Positions 52,459-60,137 of a stretch of DNA of 64,000 nt are shown here, in pieces. Numbering within the stretch: the first letter of the stretch is position 1; every line of letters starts with the position of its first letter. Source of the DNA: Desulfovibrio sp. (GTDB taxonomy: Bacteria > Desulfobacterota > Desulfovibrionia > Desulfovibrionales > Desulfovibrionaceae); contig JALHJW010000007.1 of assembly GCA_022839785.1 (NCBI GenBank), positions 62,001 to 126,000 of the forward strand, read 5' to 3'. The notes beneath the pieces are model-generated. The model was given only the letters and a program-made list of their open reading frames with translations. It searched no databases and had not been told where the DNA came from. The position numbers and the translations under genes were made by a program.

Positions 52459-54192
52459 TCAACCTCCTTTTTCGCCGAGCGCCGACCGCTCCTCGGCGTT
52501 CATGCCGTAGAGTTCGAAGACGGCCGCGTCGCAGGCGCTCAGGTCGCGCCGCACGGCTGCGTCGGCAAGCGTCTCCCGCAAGGTGGACGGGACATCCCGC
52601 CAGAAGGGAATGCGGATGCGCCGCAGGTACTGCGCCTGGAAGCGCAGGTAGCCGCCGCGCATTCTGGTCGAGTATGTGGCCACGAACAATCGGGCCACGC
52701 AGGACAGCAGCACGGCCTGCAGGGCGCGGATGTCCCACGCGCCCGACGTGACGTAATACAGATTATGGTGCGGATACAGTCCGCCCGGCTCGAAAACGAC
52801 ATGCGCTTCGCCCTTGATGTCCGGGATGAGGAGCTTGGGCGTCCTGGCGAGGGCCGGGGTGATGCGGTCGATGGTCCGGTACCAGTTGCGCGGCGACTTG
52901 CGCGCGCAATGCCGCCGGGAGACGGCCTCCCGGTGCGCGAGCAGATACCGTTCGAGACGCGGGTAGGCCGCCAGATCGACGAGCCGTCCGTCGTCGGCGA
53001 AGGGGTTGATCACGCCCAGACCGCGCCAGCGGACTTCGCCCGACGAGATGTCGCGGGTCATGGCCAGGGGGAGCTTGCGGTCAGGCTCTACGTCCAGGGC
53101 GGCGAAATCGGCGATGAAGACCTTATCCGCCCCGGTGGCGACGCCTATGCCGATGCCGCAACCCGCCTCCTCCACGGTCGGGAACTGCCGTTCCAGGCGA
53201 CGCAGCAGGGCCGTCTGGTCCGGGGCTTGGAGCAGCCACGGCTCGTCTCCTGCAGCGATCCGGGGCAGTTCGCGGACGTCCGGGTCGCGTTCCGGAACGT
53301 CGGGGGCGCGCAACTTGCGGGCGAGTTCGCCAAGTTCGACGGGGTTTATCCGGGGGCGGTGGGCGATGCGCCCGCCGACGCCCTGTTCACGGGCGATGAC
53401 CGTGATGGCCGGGTAGGCCACGACTTCCCGCTGGAATGCCGCCGTATCCACCATGTCCACATAGATTTTGAGTGCGAAATGGCTGGAGACGAAAGCTCGG
53501 AGCGGACCTCCGTAGCGGTTCTTCATCCAGCGGTCCGAACAGATGAAGCCCAGGCGGCCCTTTTCTGCGAGAGAAAGCAGGGAACGCTCGATGAACGGGA
53601 TGTACAGGTCCGCCCGGTCGTACATAGTGTGGTAGCGGCTGCGATACTCGGAGAGCAGGGGCGAGGGGATCAGTTCCTGGCGCACGTAGGGAGGGTTGCC
53701 GACCACGACATCGAAAAGACCGGCGGGGGGGGAGAGCAGGAAATCCCCCTGCGTGAGCCAGTGATCGGCAATGGTCGCGGCGGTGCGGCTGCCGATGCCT
53801 TCGGCCGTGATGCGCTCGACGAGGGTCTGGCGCGTGGCGTCGAAGAAGTCCCGGTGCAGTTCGACCCCCCGGATGGCGTTGCGGAGGGATGCACAGGCGT
53901 CGGTCGGATGAGGCGATGCGCGCCAGACCTTGAGCAGTCTTTCCACGGCAGGGAACAGGAAGTCGCCACCCCCGAAAGAGGGCTCAAGAAGCCGCATGCG
54001 GTGGAGCGGCTGATCCTCGCAGTAGCCGACGAGGTCAAGGATGAACTCGACGACCTCCTTGCGCGTGAAGACAGCGCCCCGCCTGTCGGCATCGCCCTGT
54101 CCGGCCATGGCGTCGAGCGCGGCAAACACCTGCAATGCGTCGGCCGGAAGAACATGCTCCGGCAATTCGAGCCTGAGTTGCGCTGCGGGCAA
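52459..54192 (-). CDS. N6-adenine DNA methyltransferase of the PaeR7I/XhoI-like system
   Basis: 577 residues. RRGAVFTRKEVVEFILDLVGYC leads to the SAM-binding LLEPSFGGGDFLFPAVERLL (motif I) and the catalytic DVVVGNPPYVRQEL (motif IV, NPPY), the gamma-class adenine methyltransferase layout; target recognition is in the C-terminal half (FEPGGLYPHHNLYYVTSG). The start appears to be TTG 54192, since a TAG in frame upstream near 54262 leaves no ATG or GTG between; AGGA precedes it. Cognate of the endonuclease downstream. Confidence 0.9.
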   Translation of the reverse strand: MPAAQLRLELPEHVLPADALQVFAALDAMAGQGDADRRGAVFTRKEVVEFILDLVGYCEDQPLHRMRLLEPSFGGGDFLFPAVERLLKVWRASPHPTDACASLRNAIRGVELHRDFFDATRQTLVERITAEGIGSRTAATIADHWLTQGDFLLSPPAGLFDVVVGNPPYVRQELIPSPLLSEYRSRYHTMYDRADLYIPFIERSLLSLAEKGRLGFICSDRWMKNRYGGPLRAFVSSHFALKIYVDMVDTAAFQREVVAYPAITVIAREQGVGGRIAHRPRINPVELGELARKLRAPDVPERDPDVRELPRIAAGDEPWLLQAPDQTALLRRLERQFPTVEEAGCGIGIGVATGADKVFIADFAALDVEPDRKLPLAMTRDISSGEVRWRGLGVINPFADDGRLVDLAAYPRLERYLLAHREAVSRRHCARKSPRNWYRTIDRITPALARTPKLLIPDIKGEAHVVFEPGGLYPHHNLYYVTSGAWDIRALQAVLLSCVARLFVATYSTRMRGGYLRFQAQYLRRIRIPFWRDVPSTLRETLADAAVRRDLSACDAAVFELYGMNAEERSALGEKGG

Positions 54193-54383
54193 AGTGCGTT
54201 CCTGTCGCGTGTCATGCGGTCCGCCGTCGGCTCCGAAGAATGCCGTCGGCCATGGGGCATCCTAGCGGAGGAGTTCGGGAGGTGGCAATGCCCAATCACG
54301 CCGTGTCCGGCCATGCCGGGGAGCGGCGCCGGGCAGGGAGCGGACGCTCCGCCCCCGCGCCGTCCGTCTTCCCGCGCGCTTCC

Positions 54384-55439
54384 TCAGCGCTTCATGCGCT
54401 TTTTCGCCGAGTTCAGGAACCGGCCGAAGGCCCTGTCCTTTTTCCGCCGGTCCAGGGGCGACATGTCGTAGTGCCGCGCCTCCTTTCTGAGCTTGAGGTA
54501 GGCGGCGTAGCGGGCCGGGTCCAGGTCGCCCGCCGCCACGGCGGCGCGGACCGCGCAGTCCGGTTCGTGCTCGTGGCCGCAGTCCGCGTAGCGGCAGCCC
54601 GGGGCCAGCGCGGCGATCTCCTCGAACTCCGCGGCCACCCCGGCCGCCGCGCCCGCGACGCCCAGCTCCCGCATGCCGGGCGTGTCGATGAGCAGCGCGC
54701 CCTGGTCCAGGACCACGAGCTGCCGCCGCGTGGTCGTGTGCGTGCCCTCCCCCGTGCCGCTGACCGCCTTCGCCGCGAAGGCCTCCCGGCCCAGGAGCCG
54801 GTTGAGGAGGGTCGTCTTGCCCACGCCGGACGAACCGAGCAGGCAGTAGGTGCGGCCCGGAAGGAGCGCCTGCCGCAGCTCCCCGAGCCCGGTTCCGGCG
54901 ACGGCGCTGAGGGCGATCACCCCGGCCCGGGTCACGGAACGGAGGATCGCCAGCTTGTCCTCAAGCTCGCCGGGCGTGATCAGGTCCGTCTTCGTGAGGA
55001 GCACGACCGGCTCGACGCGGCCGTCCGCCGCCATGACCAGATAGCGCTCCAGGCGGCCGGGATTGAAGTCGAAATGGCAGGACTGGACGATGAAGGCGGC
55101 GTCGAGGTTGGCGGCGATCATCTGGACGTCCGCGCCCCTGCCCGGGGCCTTGCGCCGCAGGAAGCTCCGGCGCGGGAGCACCCGGTGGATGACGGCCGCG
55201 CCGCCGTCGTGCCGCCGCACGGCCGTCCAGTCCCCGACGCACGGCAGGCAGGCGGGGCTCTCGCTCGCGTAGAGCAGCCGTCCGGAGGGCTCGGCCGCGA
55301 ACTCCCCGGAGGCGTCCCGCACGCGGTACGCGCCGCGGTCCACCGCGGAGACGCGGGCCAGGCCGCAGCCCTCCATGTCCTGCGCGGCGGCGTGCGCCTC
55401 GATCCAGGGGTCGAGGCCGAGATCGTGCAGCGTCTCCAT
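54384..55439 (-). CDS. rsgA: Ribosome small-subunit-dependent GTPase RsgA
   Basis: Late-stage 30S assembly GTPase. 351 residues. N-terminal OB fold, then circularly permuted GTPase motifs in the order TKTD (G4), GSSGVGKTTLLN (G1), TTTRRQLVVL (G2 region) and DTPGM (G3), and a C-terminal zinc site CRYADCGHEHEPDC. The DNA between this gene and the methyltransferase (54193-54383) is non-coding. It lies 6 bases after a methyltransferase gene. Confidence 0.94.
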   Translation of the reverse strand: METLHDLGLDPWIEAHAAAQDMEGCGLARVSAVDRGAYRVRDASGEFAAEPSGRLLYASESPACLPCVGDWTAVRRHDGGAAVIHRVLPRRSFLRRKAPGRGADVQMIAANLDAAFIVQSCHFDFNPGRLERYLVMAADGRVEPVVLLTKTDLITPGELEDKLAILRSVTRAGVIALSAVAGTGLGELRQALLPGRTYCLLGSSGVGKTTLLNRLLGREAFAAKAVSGTGEGTHTTTRRQLVVLDQGALLIDTPGMRELGVAGAAAGVAAEFEEIAALAPGCRYADCGHEHEPDCAVRAAVAAGDLDPARYAAYLKLRKEARHYDMSPLDRRKKDRAFGRFLNSAKKRMKR

Positions 55440-55445
55440 CCCGTT

Positions 55446-56156
55446 CTAGACCTTCCGCCCCGTGAGCTGGATCAGGGCGAAGTGGTTCCCGGCCTCCGCC
55501 TCCATCATGGGCACGTCTCCCTGGGCGTGGGGATTGGGGCTCCTCAGCCAGTCGGCCCAGGCCTGGCGGTGGCAGTCCATCTCGCGGCAGCTCTCCAGGC
55601 GCAGGCCGCGCTCCCCGGCCCACAGCTCCCGCCACCATGCGAGCGAATAGAAGTGCATGTCCGGCCCCCAGAACGGCCGCAGCTCCGGCGGGACCTCCCC
55701 GTGCGGAAAGTCCCGCCGCAGTCCGGGAACGGCCACGGCGACCCGCCCGCCCGGCTTCACGTGGCGCAGCAGCCCGGGCAGCATGGCCTCGTCCGTCCCG
55801 AAGTACTGGTAGGCGTCCACGCTGACGAGCATGTCGAAGTAGCCGTCGGCGAAGGGCAGGCCCTGGGTCGCGTCCGCCGCCAGCGGGATGATCCGCTGCG
55901 ACAGCCCCAGGGCCTCGAAGCGGCGGTGGTTGTCCGTGGGGGATATCCAGAGGTCGGCGGCGAAGACCGTGGCCTGGTGCTTCTCCGCCAGGAGGATGGA
56001 GGAGATGCCCATGCCGCAGCCCAGATCCAGGATGCGCATGCCCGGCTCGATGGGCAGGAAGGAGGTCAGCTCCTCCATGATGCGCATGGCGTTCGGCCCC
56101 ATCATGGTCCGGAGGAGAAAGTCGTCGTCGTAGTCGTCCGTGAACGGCGTCCGCAT
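55446..56156 (-). CDS. SAM-dependent methyltransferase, class I
   Basis: 236 residues. MRILDLGCGMGISSILLAEKH is the SAM-binding motif I, FAADLWISP the motif II acidic end, and LPFADGYFDMLVSVDAYQYFG the post-motif segment; VKPGGRVAVAVPGLR follows. The pattern resembles small-molecule methyltransferases of the UbiE/cyclopropane-synthase group; the substrate is not evident. It is just upstream of rsgA and probably co-transcribed. Confidence 0.85.
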   Translation of the reverse strand: MRTPFTDDYDDDFLLRTMMGPNAMRIMEELTSFLPIEPGMRILDLGCGMGISSILLAEKHQATVFAADLWISPTDNHRRFEALGLSQRIIPLAADATQGLPFADGYFDMLVSVDAYQYFGTDEAMLPGLLRHVKPGGRVAVAVPGLRRDFPHGEVPPELRPFWGPDMHFYSLAWWRELWAGERGLRLESCREMDCHRQAWADWLRSPNPHAQGDVPMMEAEAGNHFALIQLTGRKV

Positions 56157-56244
56157 GGTTTCGTTCCTTTTCGGCGGTGTGTTCCTCCTGCCATACAGGA
56201 GATTCCCGCCGGAGGCATTCCACGCGTCGTTTAGGAAAAGAAGA

Positions 56245-56268
56245 AGCGCCCCGGGGGGCCGGGGCGCT
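56245..56268 (-). terminator. Terminator after the CD3324-like gene
   Basis: AGCGCCCCGG and CCGGGGCGCT form a perfect 10-base stem with a GGGG centre. On the minus strand it is followed by TCTTCTTTTCC, a fair T-rich tail, and it lies 5 bases after the stop of the small gene to its right. Confidence 0.7.
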
Positions 56269-56273
56269 CAGGG

Positions 56274-56546
56274 TCAGCCGTGTTTCATGGCCGAGAGGAT
56301 CTTGTACACGGCCTTGGCGGAGAGATGGTACTCCTCCGCCAGGGCGGCGACGGGACACCCCGCGCGGCGTCTGGCCGCGATCTCGCGGTTTCTGGCGAGC
56401 AGGAGCCGCCTGCTTTGCGTCTTCTCCCCCCACCGCTTCCGGTTCTCCTGCTTGCGGGGGATGTAGAGGTGTTCGCCGTCGATATGTTCCTGTATGGCCC
56501 GCAGCAGATGCTGCGGGAGTACGTCGAGTGCGTTCTTGTAGCCCAT
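56274..56546 (-). CDS. Small CD3324-like helix-turn-helix protein
   Basis: 90 residues from ATG 56546, which has AGGAG four bases upstream; the frame also runs to 56582. MGYKNALDVLPQHLLRAIQEHIDGEHLYIPRKQENRKRWGEK matches the CD3324/Mor-activator-related family, and RNREIAARRRAGCPVAALAEEYHLSAKAVYKIL is a clear helix-turn-helix. Likely a small regulator. A 10-base inverted repeat lies 36 bases upstream. Confidence 0.8.
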   Translation of the reverse strand: MGYKNALDVLPQHLLRAIQEHIDGEHLYIPRKQENRKRWGEKTQSRRLLLARNREIAARRRAGCPVAALAEEYHLSAKAVYKILSAMKHG

Positions 56547-56582
56547 CGCGCTCCTCCTGAATGGCGTGTCAGGATCGGGCAC

Positions 56583-56634
56583 GGGCTATTGCCGCGGGAC
56601 ATCAGCAGAACATCAGGCCGTCATGCAATAGCCC
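56583..56634. promoter_or_regulatory. Long-spaced inverted repeat before the CD3324-like gene
   Basis: GGGCTATTGC and GCAATAGCCC are perfectly complementary with 32 bases between. The centre holds a direct repeat ACATCAG (56600-56606 and 56610-56616). It could be an operator pair or an RNA hairpin in the leader. No gene is seen from 56635 to 56779. Confidence 0.45.
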
Positions 56635-56779
56635 CTGCTAGGCGTGACGAACCGAATCCAGGTACATGGGAGTCATAAGCCGTCCTTTGTTGAGGGTGCA
56701 TCTCTGCCGCCGCGTCTACGCCCGCCGCGCGGGGATGTCAATGCGGGCCGGGGGGCGCCGGGCGGCCGGGGGCGCGGCC

Positions 56780-57913
56780 TCAGGTCAGCAGGCGCAGCGC
56801 GTAGGCGTCCGAGAGGAACGCCTGGAAGTCCTCCACGGTGCGGAGGGCGTCCTTGAGGCGACGCCGCTCGCCGGGGGGGACGGCCGCCAGGGGGAGGAGG
56901 TTGTCCGGCCGCCCGCCCGCGCGCAGGCGGGCGAGCTGGGCGCGCAGGCGCAGGGAGTGCAGCGCGTCCAGGGCGTCGCGCAGGGCCTGGGCCAGGGCGG
57001 GGGAGAGGTGCCCGGCCGCCGCGAGGCCCGCCAGGCGTTCCCCGGTGGAGGTCTCGGCCACGCCGTGGGCCAGGGCCAGCGCGCGCACGCCCTGGGTCAG
57101 GGGAAAGATGCCGCCGCGCTTGAGGTCCAGAACCTCGTCGCCGTCCGGGCGGCGGTCCGGCGCGAGGTTGCCGAAGAAGCCCAGCGGCGGGGGGAAGCGC
57201 ACGGCCTCCAGGGCCATGTAGCGCAGCAGCAGGGGATTTTGCGGGACGCGGCGCAGGAGGTGGGCGCGCAGCCGCTGCGCGAGCCCCGCGTCGCCCGCGG
57301 CGCAGCGCGCGTCCGCGAGCTGCGAGAGACGCAGCACGGCGTCCTCCCCCGGCCGCAGCACGAGCCGGTCGATGTGCTCCTTCCAGGCCGCGAGACTCCT
57401 GTTCCAGACCGGGTTGTCCGCCATGACGCGCTGCGGGCAGGGCGGGAAACCCGCCGCGAGCAGTCCCTCGGAGACGCGGCGGCCGAAGGCCGCGAACCAT
57501 TCGGCCGCCTTCCCCTCGTCCCCTTCAAACGTCCATATCAGGCCGTTGTCCTGGTCCGTGGCCAGGTACTGCTCCCTGCGTCCCTCGCTGCCCAGCACGA
57601 CGAGGCAGAAGGTCCCGGGCGGCCCGCCCATGTCCCGCAGCGCGAGATGGCAGACGCGGGCCACGGCCGCGTCGTGCAGCTCGCTCACCAGCCTGCCCAC
57701 GGCCTGGACTCCAGCGCCCTCGCCCAGGCGGCAGGCCGCCGCCTCGGGGATGCGCGCCAGAAGGGGCGCGAGAGCGTCGGGGGTCGCCGCCTCCCCGGCC
57801 CGGCGGGCGATGTCCGCGCAGACATCGCCCACAGGGCCGCCGAAGGCCTGTTCGCTCGCAAAAGACGCGCCGCCGGGGGCCGCGTCCGGGGACAGGGGGC
57901 GGTTTCCGCTCAT
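56780..57913 (-). CDS. DUF294-type putative nucleotidyltransferase
   Basis: 377 residues from ATG 57913, overlapping the symporter stop by 4 bases. The nucleotidyltransferase-like DUF294 domain has FCLVVLGSEGRREQYLATDQDNGLIW (GSEGR and DxD-like TDQDN), followed by the DUF294 C-terminal helical domain (LALAHGVAETSTGERLAGL, ALRDALDALHSLRLRAQLARLRAG). Homologues linked to ActP symporters usually carry CBS and cyclic-nucleotide-binding domains at the N-terminus; here there are only about 90 residues ahead of the catalytic region and no CBS repeats are evident. Confidence 0.85.
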   Translation of the reverse strand: MSGNRPLSPDAAPGGASFASEQAFGGPVGDVCADIARRAGEAATPDALAPLLARIPEAAACRLGEGAGVQAVGRLVSELHDAAVARVCHLALRDMGGPPGTFCLVVLGSEGRREQYLATDQDNGLIWTFEGDEGKAAEWFAAFGRRVSEGLLAAGFPPCPQRVMADNPVWNRSLAAWKEHIDRLVLRPGEDAVLRLSQLADARCAAGDAGLAQRLRAHLLRRVPQNPLLLRYMALEAVRFPPPLGFFGNLAPDRRPDGDEVLDLKRGGIFPLTQGVRALALAHGVAETSTGERLAGLAAAGHLSPALAQALRDALDALHSLRLRAQLARLRAGGRPDNLLPLAAVPPGERRRLKDALRTVEDFQAFLSDAYALRLLT

Positions 57914-59451
57914 TCCGCTCCGACGCCGAGGTAGTTGCGGATCTTCTGCTCGGCGTACTTCTCCTCGGCCGCTTCGTCGCGCGAGAGGATCGAGCCCAGC
58001 CAGCCCGCCAGGAACGCGCCGGTCATGGAGACGATGGCCGGGTTCTTGAGCGGGAAGATGGCCGCGGCGTTGCCCAGCACGTCCACCCAGACCGTGGGGC
58101 TGACGACGATGAGGCCCACGGCCAGCACGGAGCCGGTGGCGATGCTCGCCGTGGCCCCGAAGGTGGTGAAGCCGCGCCACAGGATGGACAGGAGCAGGGC
58201 CGGGAAGTTGGCGCTGGCCGCGATGGCGAAGGCCAGGCCGACCATGAAGGCCACGTTCTGCCCCTTGAAGGCCAGGCCCAGCGCGATGGCCAGCACCCCG
58301 AGGCCCAGGGTGGCCCGCTTGGCCACGCGCACCTCGTCCTCCTCCGAGGACTGCCCGCCGCGCACCACGTTGACGTAGAGGTCGTGGGCCAGGGTGGTGG
58401 CCCCGGCCAGGGTCAGCCCGGCCACCACGGCCAGGATGGTGGCGAAGGCCACGGCCGCGATGAAGCCCAGGAAGACCGTGCCGCCCGTGGCCTCGGCCAG
58501 GAGCAGCGCGGCCATGTTGCCGCCCTTGTCCATGCCCGTTATCGCCTCCTGCCCCACGATGACCATGGCCCCGAAGCCGATGATGAAGGTCAGGATGTAG
58601 AAGTAGCCGATGAGGCCCGTGGCGTAAAACACGGATTTGCGCGCGGCCTTGGCGTCGGGCACGGTGTAGAAGCGCATCAGGATGTGCGGCAGCCCGGCCG
58701 TGCCGAACATCAGCGCCAGGCCCAGGGAGACCGCGTCCCAGGGGTTGGCCACCAGCCCGCCCGGCTGCAGCACCCGGATGCCGTAGGTGTCCACGGCCTG
58801 CCGGAAGAGGTCGGCCGCGCCGTAGCGGGACAGGACCATGCCGACCATCACCGTGGCCCCGGAGAGCAGCAGCACGGCCTTGATGATCTGCACCCAGGTG
58901 GTGGCCAGCATGCCGCCGAAGAGCACGTACAGGATCATGACCACGCCCACGGCGATGACCGCGATCTCGTAGGGCAGGCCGAACATCATCTTGATCAGCG
59001 AGCCCGAGCCCACCATCTGGGCGATGAGGTAGAAGGAGACGGTCATCAGCGAGCCCACCGAGGCCGCGATGCGCACGGGCTTCTGGCGCAGGCGGTAGGC
59101 CACCACGTCGGCGAAGGTGTACTTGCCCAGGTTCCGCAGCGGCTCGGCGATGAGGAACATGATGATGGGCCAGCCGACCAGGAAGCCGATGGAGTAGATC
59201 AGCCCGTCGTAGCCCTTGAGCGAGACCAGGCCCGCGATGCCCAGGAAGGAGGCGGCGCTCATGTAGTCGCCCGCCAGGGCCAGGCCGTTCTGCCAGGCCG
59301 TGACGCTGCGGCCCGCGGCGTAGAACTCGGCCGCGGAGCGGCTGCGCCTGGCCGCGTAGTAGGTGATGAACAGGGTGGCCGAGATGAAGACGAAGAAGAA
59401 GGCGATGGAGGTGGCGTTGGGCTCGCCGATGCTGCTCGCGAAGCCGCTCAT
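57910..59451 (-). CDS. actP: Sodium:solute symporter, acetate permease ActP-like
   Basis: Sodium-coupled uptake of acetate or another small monocarboxylate. 513 residues with about 13 membrane segments. SSF family blocks: AARRSRSAAEFYAAGRSVTAWQNGLALAGDYMSAASFLGIAGL, GKYTFADVVAYRLR, LFGGMLATTWVQIIKAVLLL, FGTAGLPHILMRFYTVPDAKAARKSV. The partner DUF485 protein is encoded just upstream with a 4-base overlap, as in acs-yjcH-actP operons. Confidence 0.9.
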   Translation of the reverse strand: MSGFASSIGEPNATSIAFFFVFISATLFITYYAARRSRSAAEFYAAGRSVTAWQNGLALAGDYMSAASFLGIAGLVSLKGYDGLIYSIGFLVGWPIIMFLIAEPLRNLGKYTFADVVAYRLRQKPVRIAASVGSLMTVSFYLIAQMVGSGSLIKMMFGLPYEIAVIAVGVVMILYVLFGGMLATTWVQIIKAVLLLSGATVMVGMVLSRYGAADLFRQAVDTYGIRVLQPGGLVANPWDAVSLGLALMFGTAGLPHILMRFYTVPDAKAARKSVFYATGLIGYFYILTFIIGFGAMVIVGQEAITGMDKGGNMAALLLAEATGGTVFLGFIAAVAFATILAVVAGLTLAGATTLAHDLYVNVVRGGQSSEEDEVRVAKRATLGLGVLAIALGLAFKGQNVAFMVGLAFAIAASANFPALLLSILWRGFTTFGATASIATGSVLAVGLIVVSPTVWVDVLGNAAAIFPLKNPAIVSMTGAFLAGWLGSILSRDEAAEEKYAEQKIRNYLGVGAE

Positions 59452-59759
59452 TGCTCCTCACTCCGGATGCTGAAGACCACCTCGTCCACGGCCTTGTCGT
59501 AGCTGCCGTTGGCCCAGAAGACGTAGACCCCGGTGAGCGCCCAGGCCAGGACGATGAGCCCCAGCCCCACCGGGATGCCCACGGTCATGGCCTCGCCCGT
59601 CCGGGCGGCCAGGAACTCCCGGCCGAAGGCCAGCAGCAGGATGAACCCGTAGTACGCCGCCAGTATGATCGCGGAAAGGACCAGGGATACGGTCCATTTC
59701 CGCGCCACCAGGGCGCTGAACTTGTCCTCGTCCAGGCGCATCGTCTCGCGCGCGCTCAT
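59448..59759 (-). CDS. DUF485 membrane protein, YjcH-like
   Basis: 103 residues with two membrane helices (SLVLSAIILAAYYGFILLLAF and VGIPVGLGLIVLAWALTGVYVFWA), the invariant DUF485 layout. Always found with ActP-type symporters and likely a small partner subunit. A GAGGAGGCG ribosome site precedes the start. Confidence 0.93.
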   Translation of the reverse strand: MSARETMRLDEDKFSALVARKWTVSLVLSAIILAAYYGFILLLAFGREFLAARTGEAMTVGIPVGLGLIVLAWALTGVYVFWANGSYDKAVDEVVFSIRSEEQ

Positions 59760-60137
59760 GTCGCCTCCTCGTGCAATGGGTGAAACGTGGTCGTGACGCC
59801 CGGCAGGCCGCGCCTGCCCGTTGCGGCCGGTTCTACGGCAGGAAGGGGGAAGGGGCCGCGCATTTTCGGCGGGCGGCGGGCAGGGGCGGGCGGACGGCGC
59901 GGCCCGGGTCCGGGGCTCGCGGCGCGGCGGGCAGGCGGCCGGGACGGCGGGGCGGCGGACCTGCCGCTGCCGTGCAACAGGCCGATATCTCAGGATTTGT
60001 TCAGGAAGAGGAGGGCCGCGCGGAGCCCCGGCCGGGAGGGCCGTTCCGTTCGCCGCCGCCAGCGGCCGTTCACAGGGAGCACAGCGCCGTTCACCGCGTC
60101 CCGGCGCGGAGAGGGCCCGGCCTGGGCGGCTTTGGGG
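59760..60137. other. Intergenic region upstream of the DUF485-actP operon
   Basis: No gene is supported. It must hold the promoter for the DUF485-actP unit. A hairpin GGCAGG/CCTGCC at 59802-59818 could lie in the leader. No clear -10/-35 or sigma-54 match was found; several arginine-rich plus-strand frames cross it and continue as the opposite strand of the glycosyltransferase, so they look spurious. Confidence 0.5.

Noticed and set aside
51640..54471. 943-codon plus-strand frame opposite the restriction-modification genes
   Set aside because: Both genes on the minus strand have clear catalytic motifs; the plus frame has none and arises from high GC.
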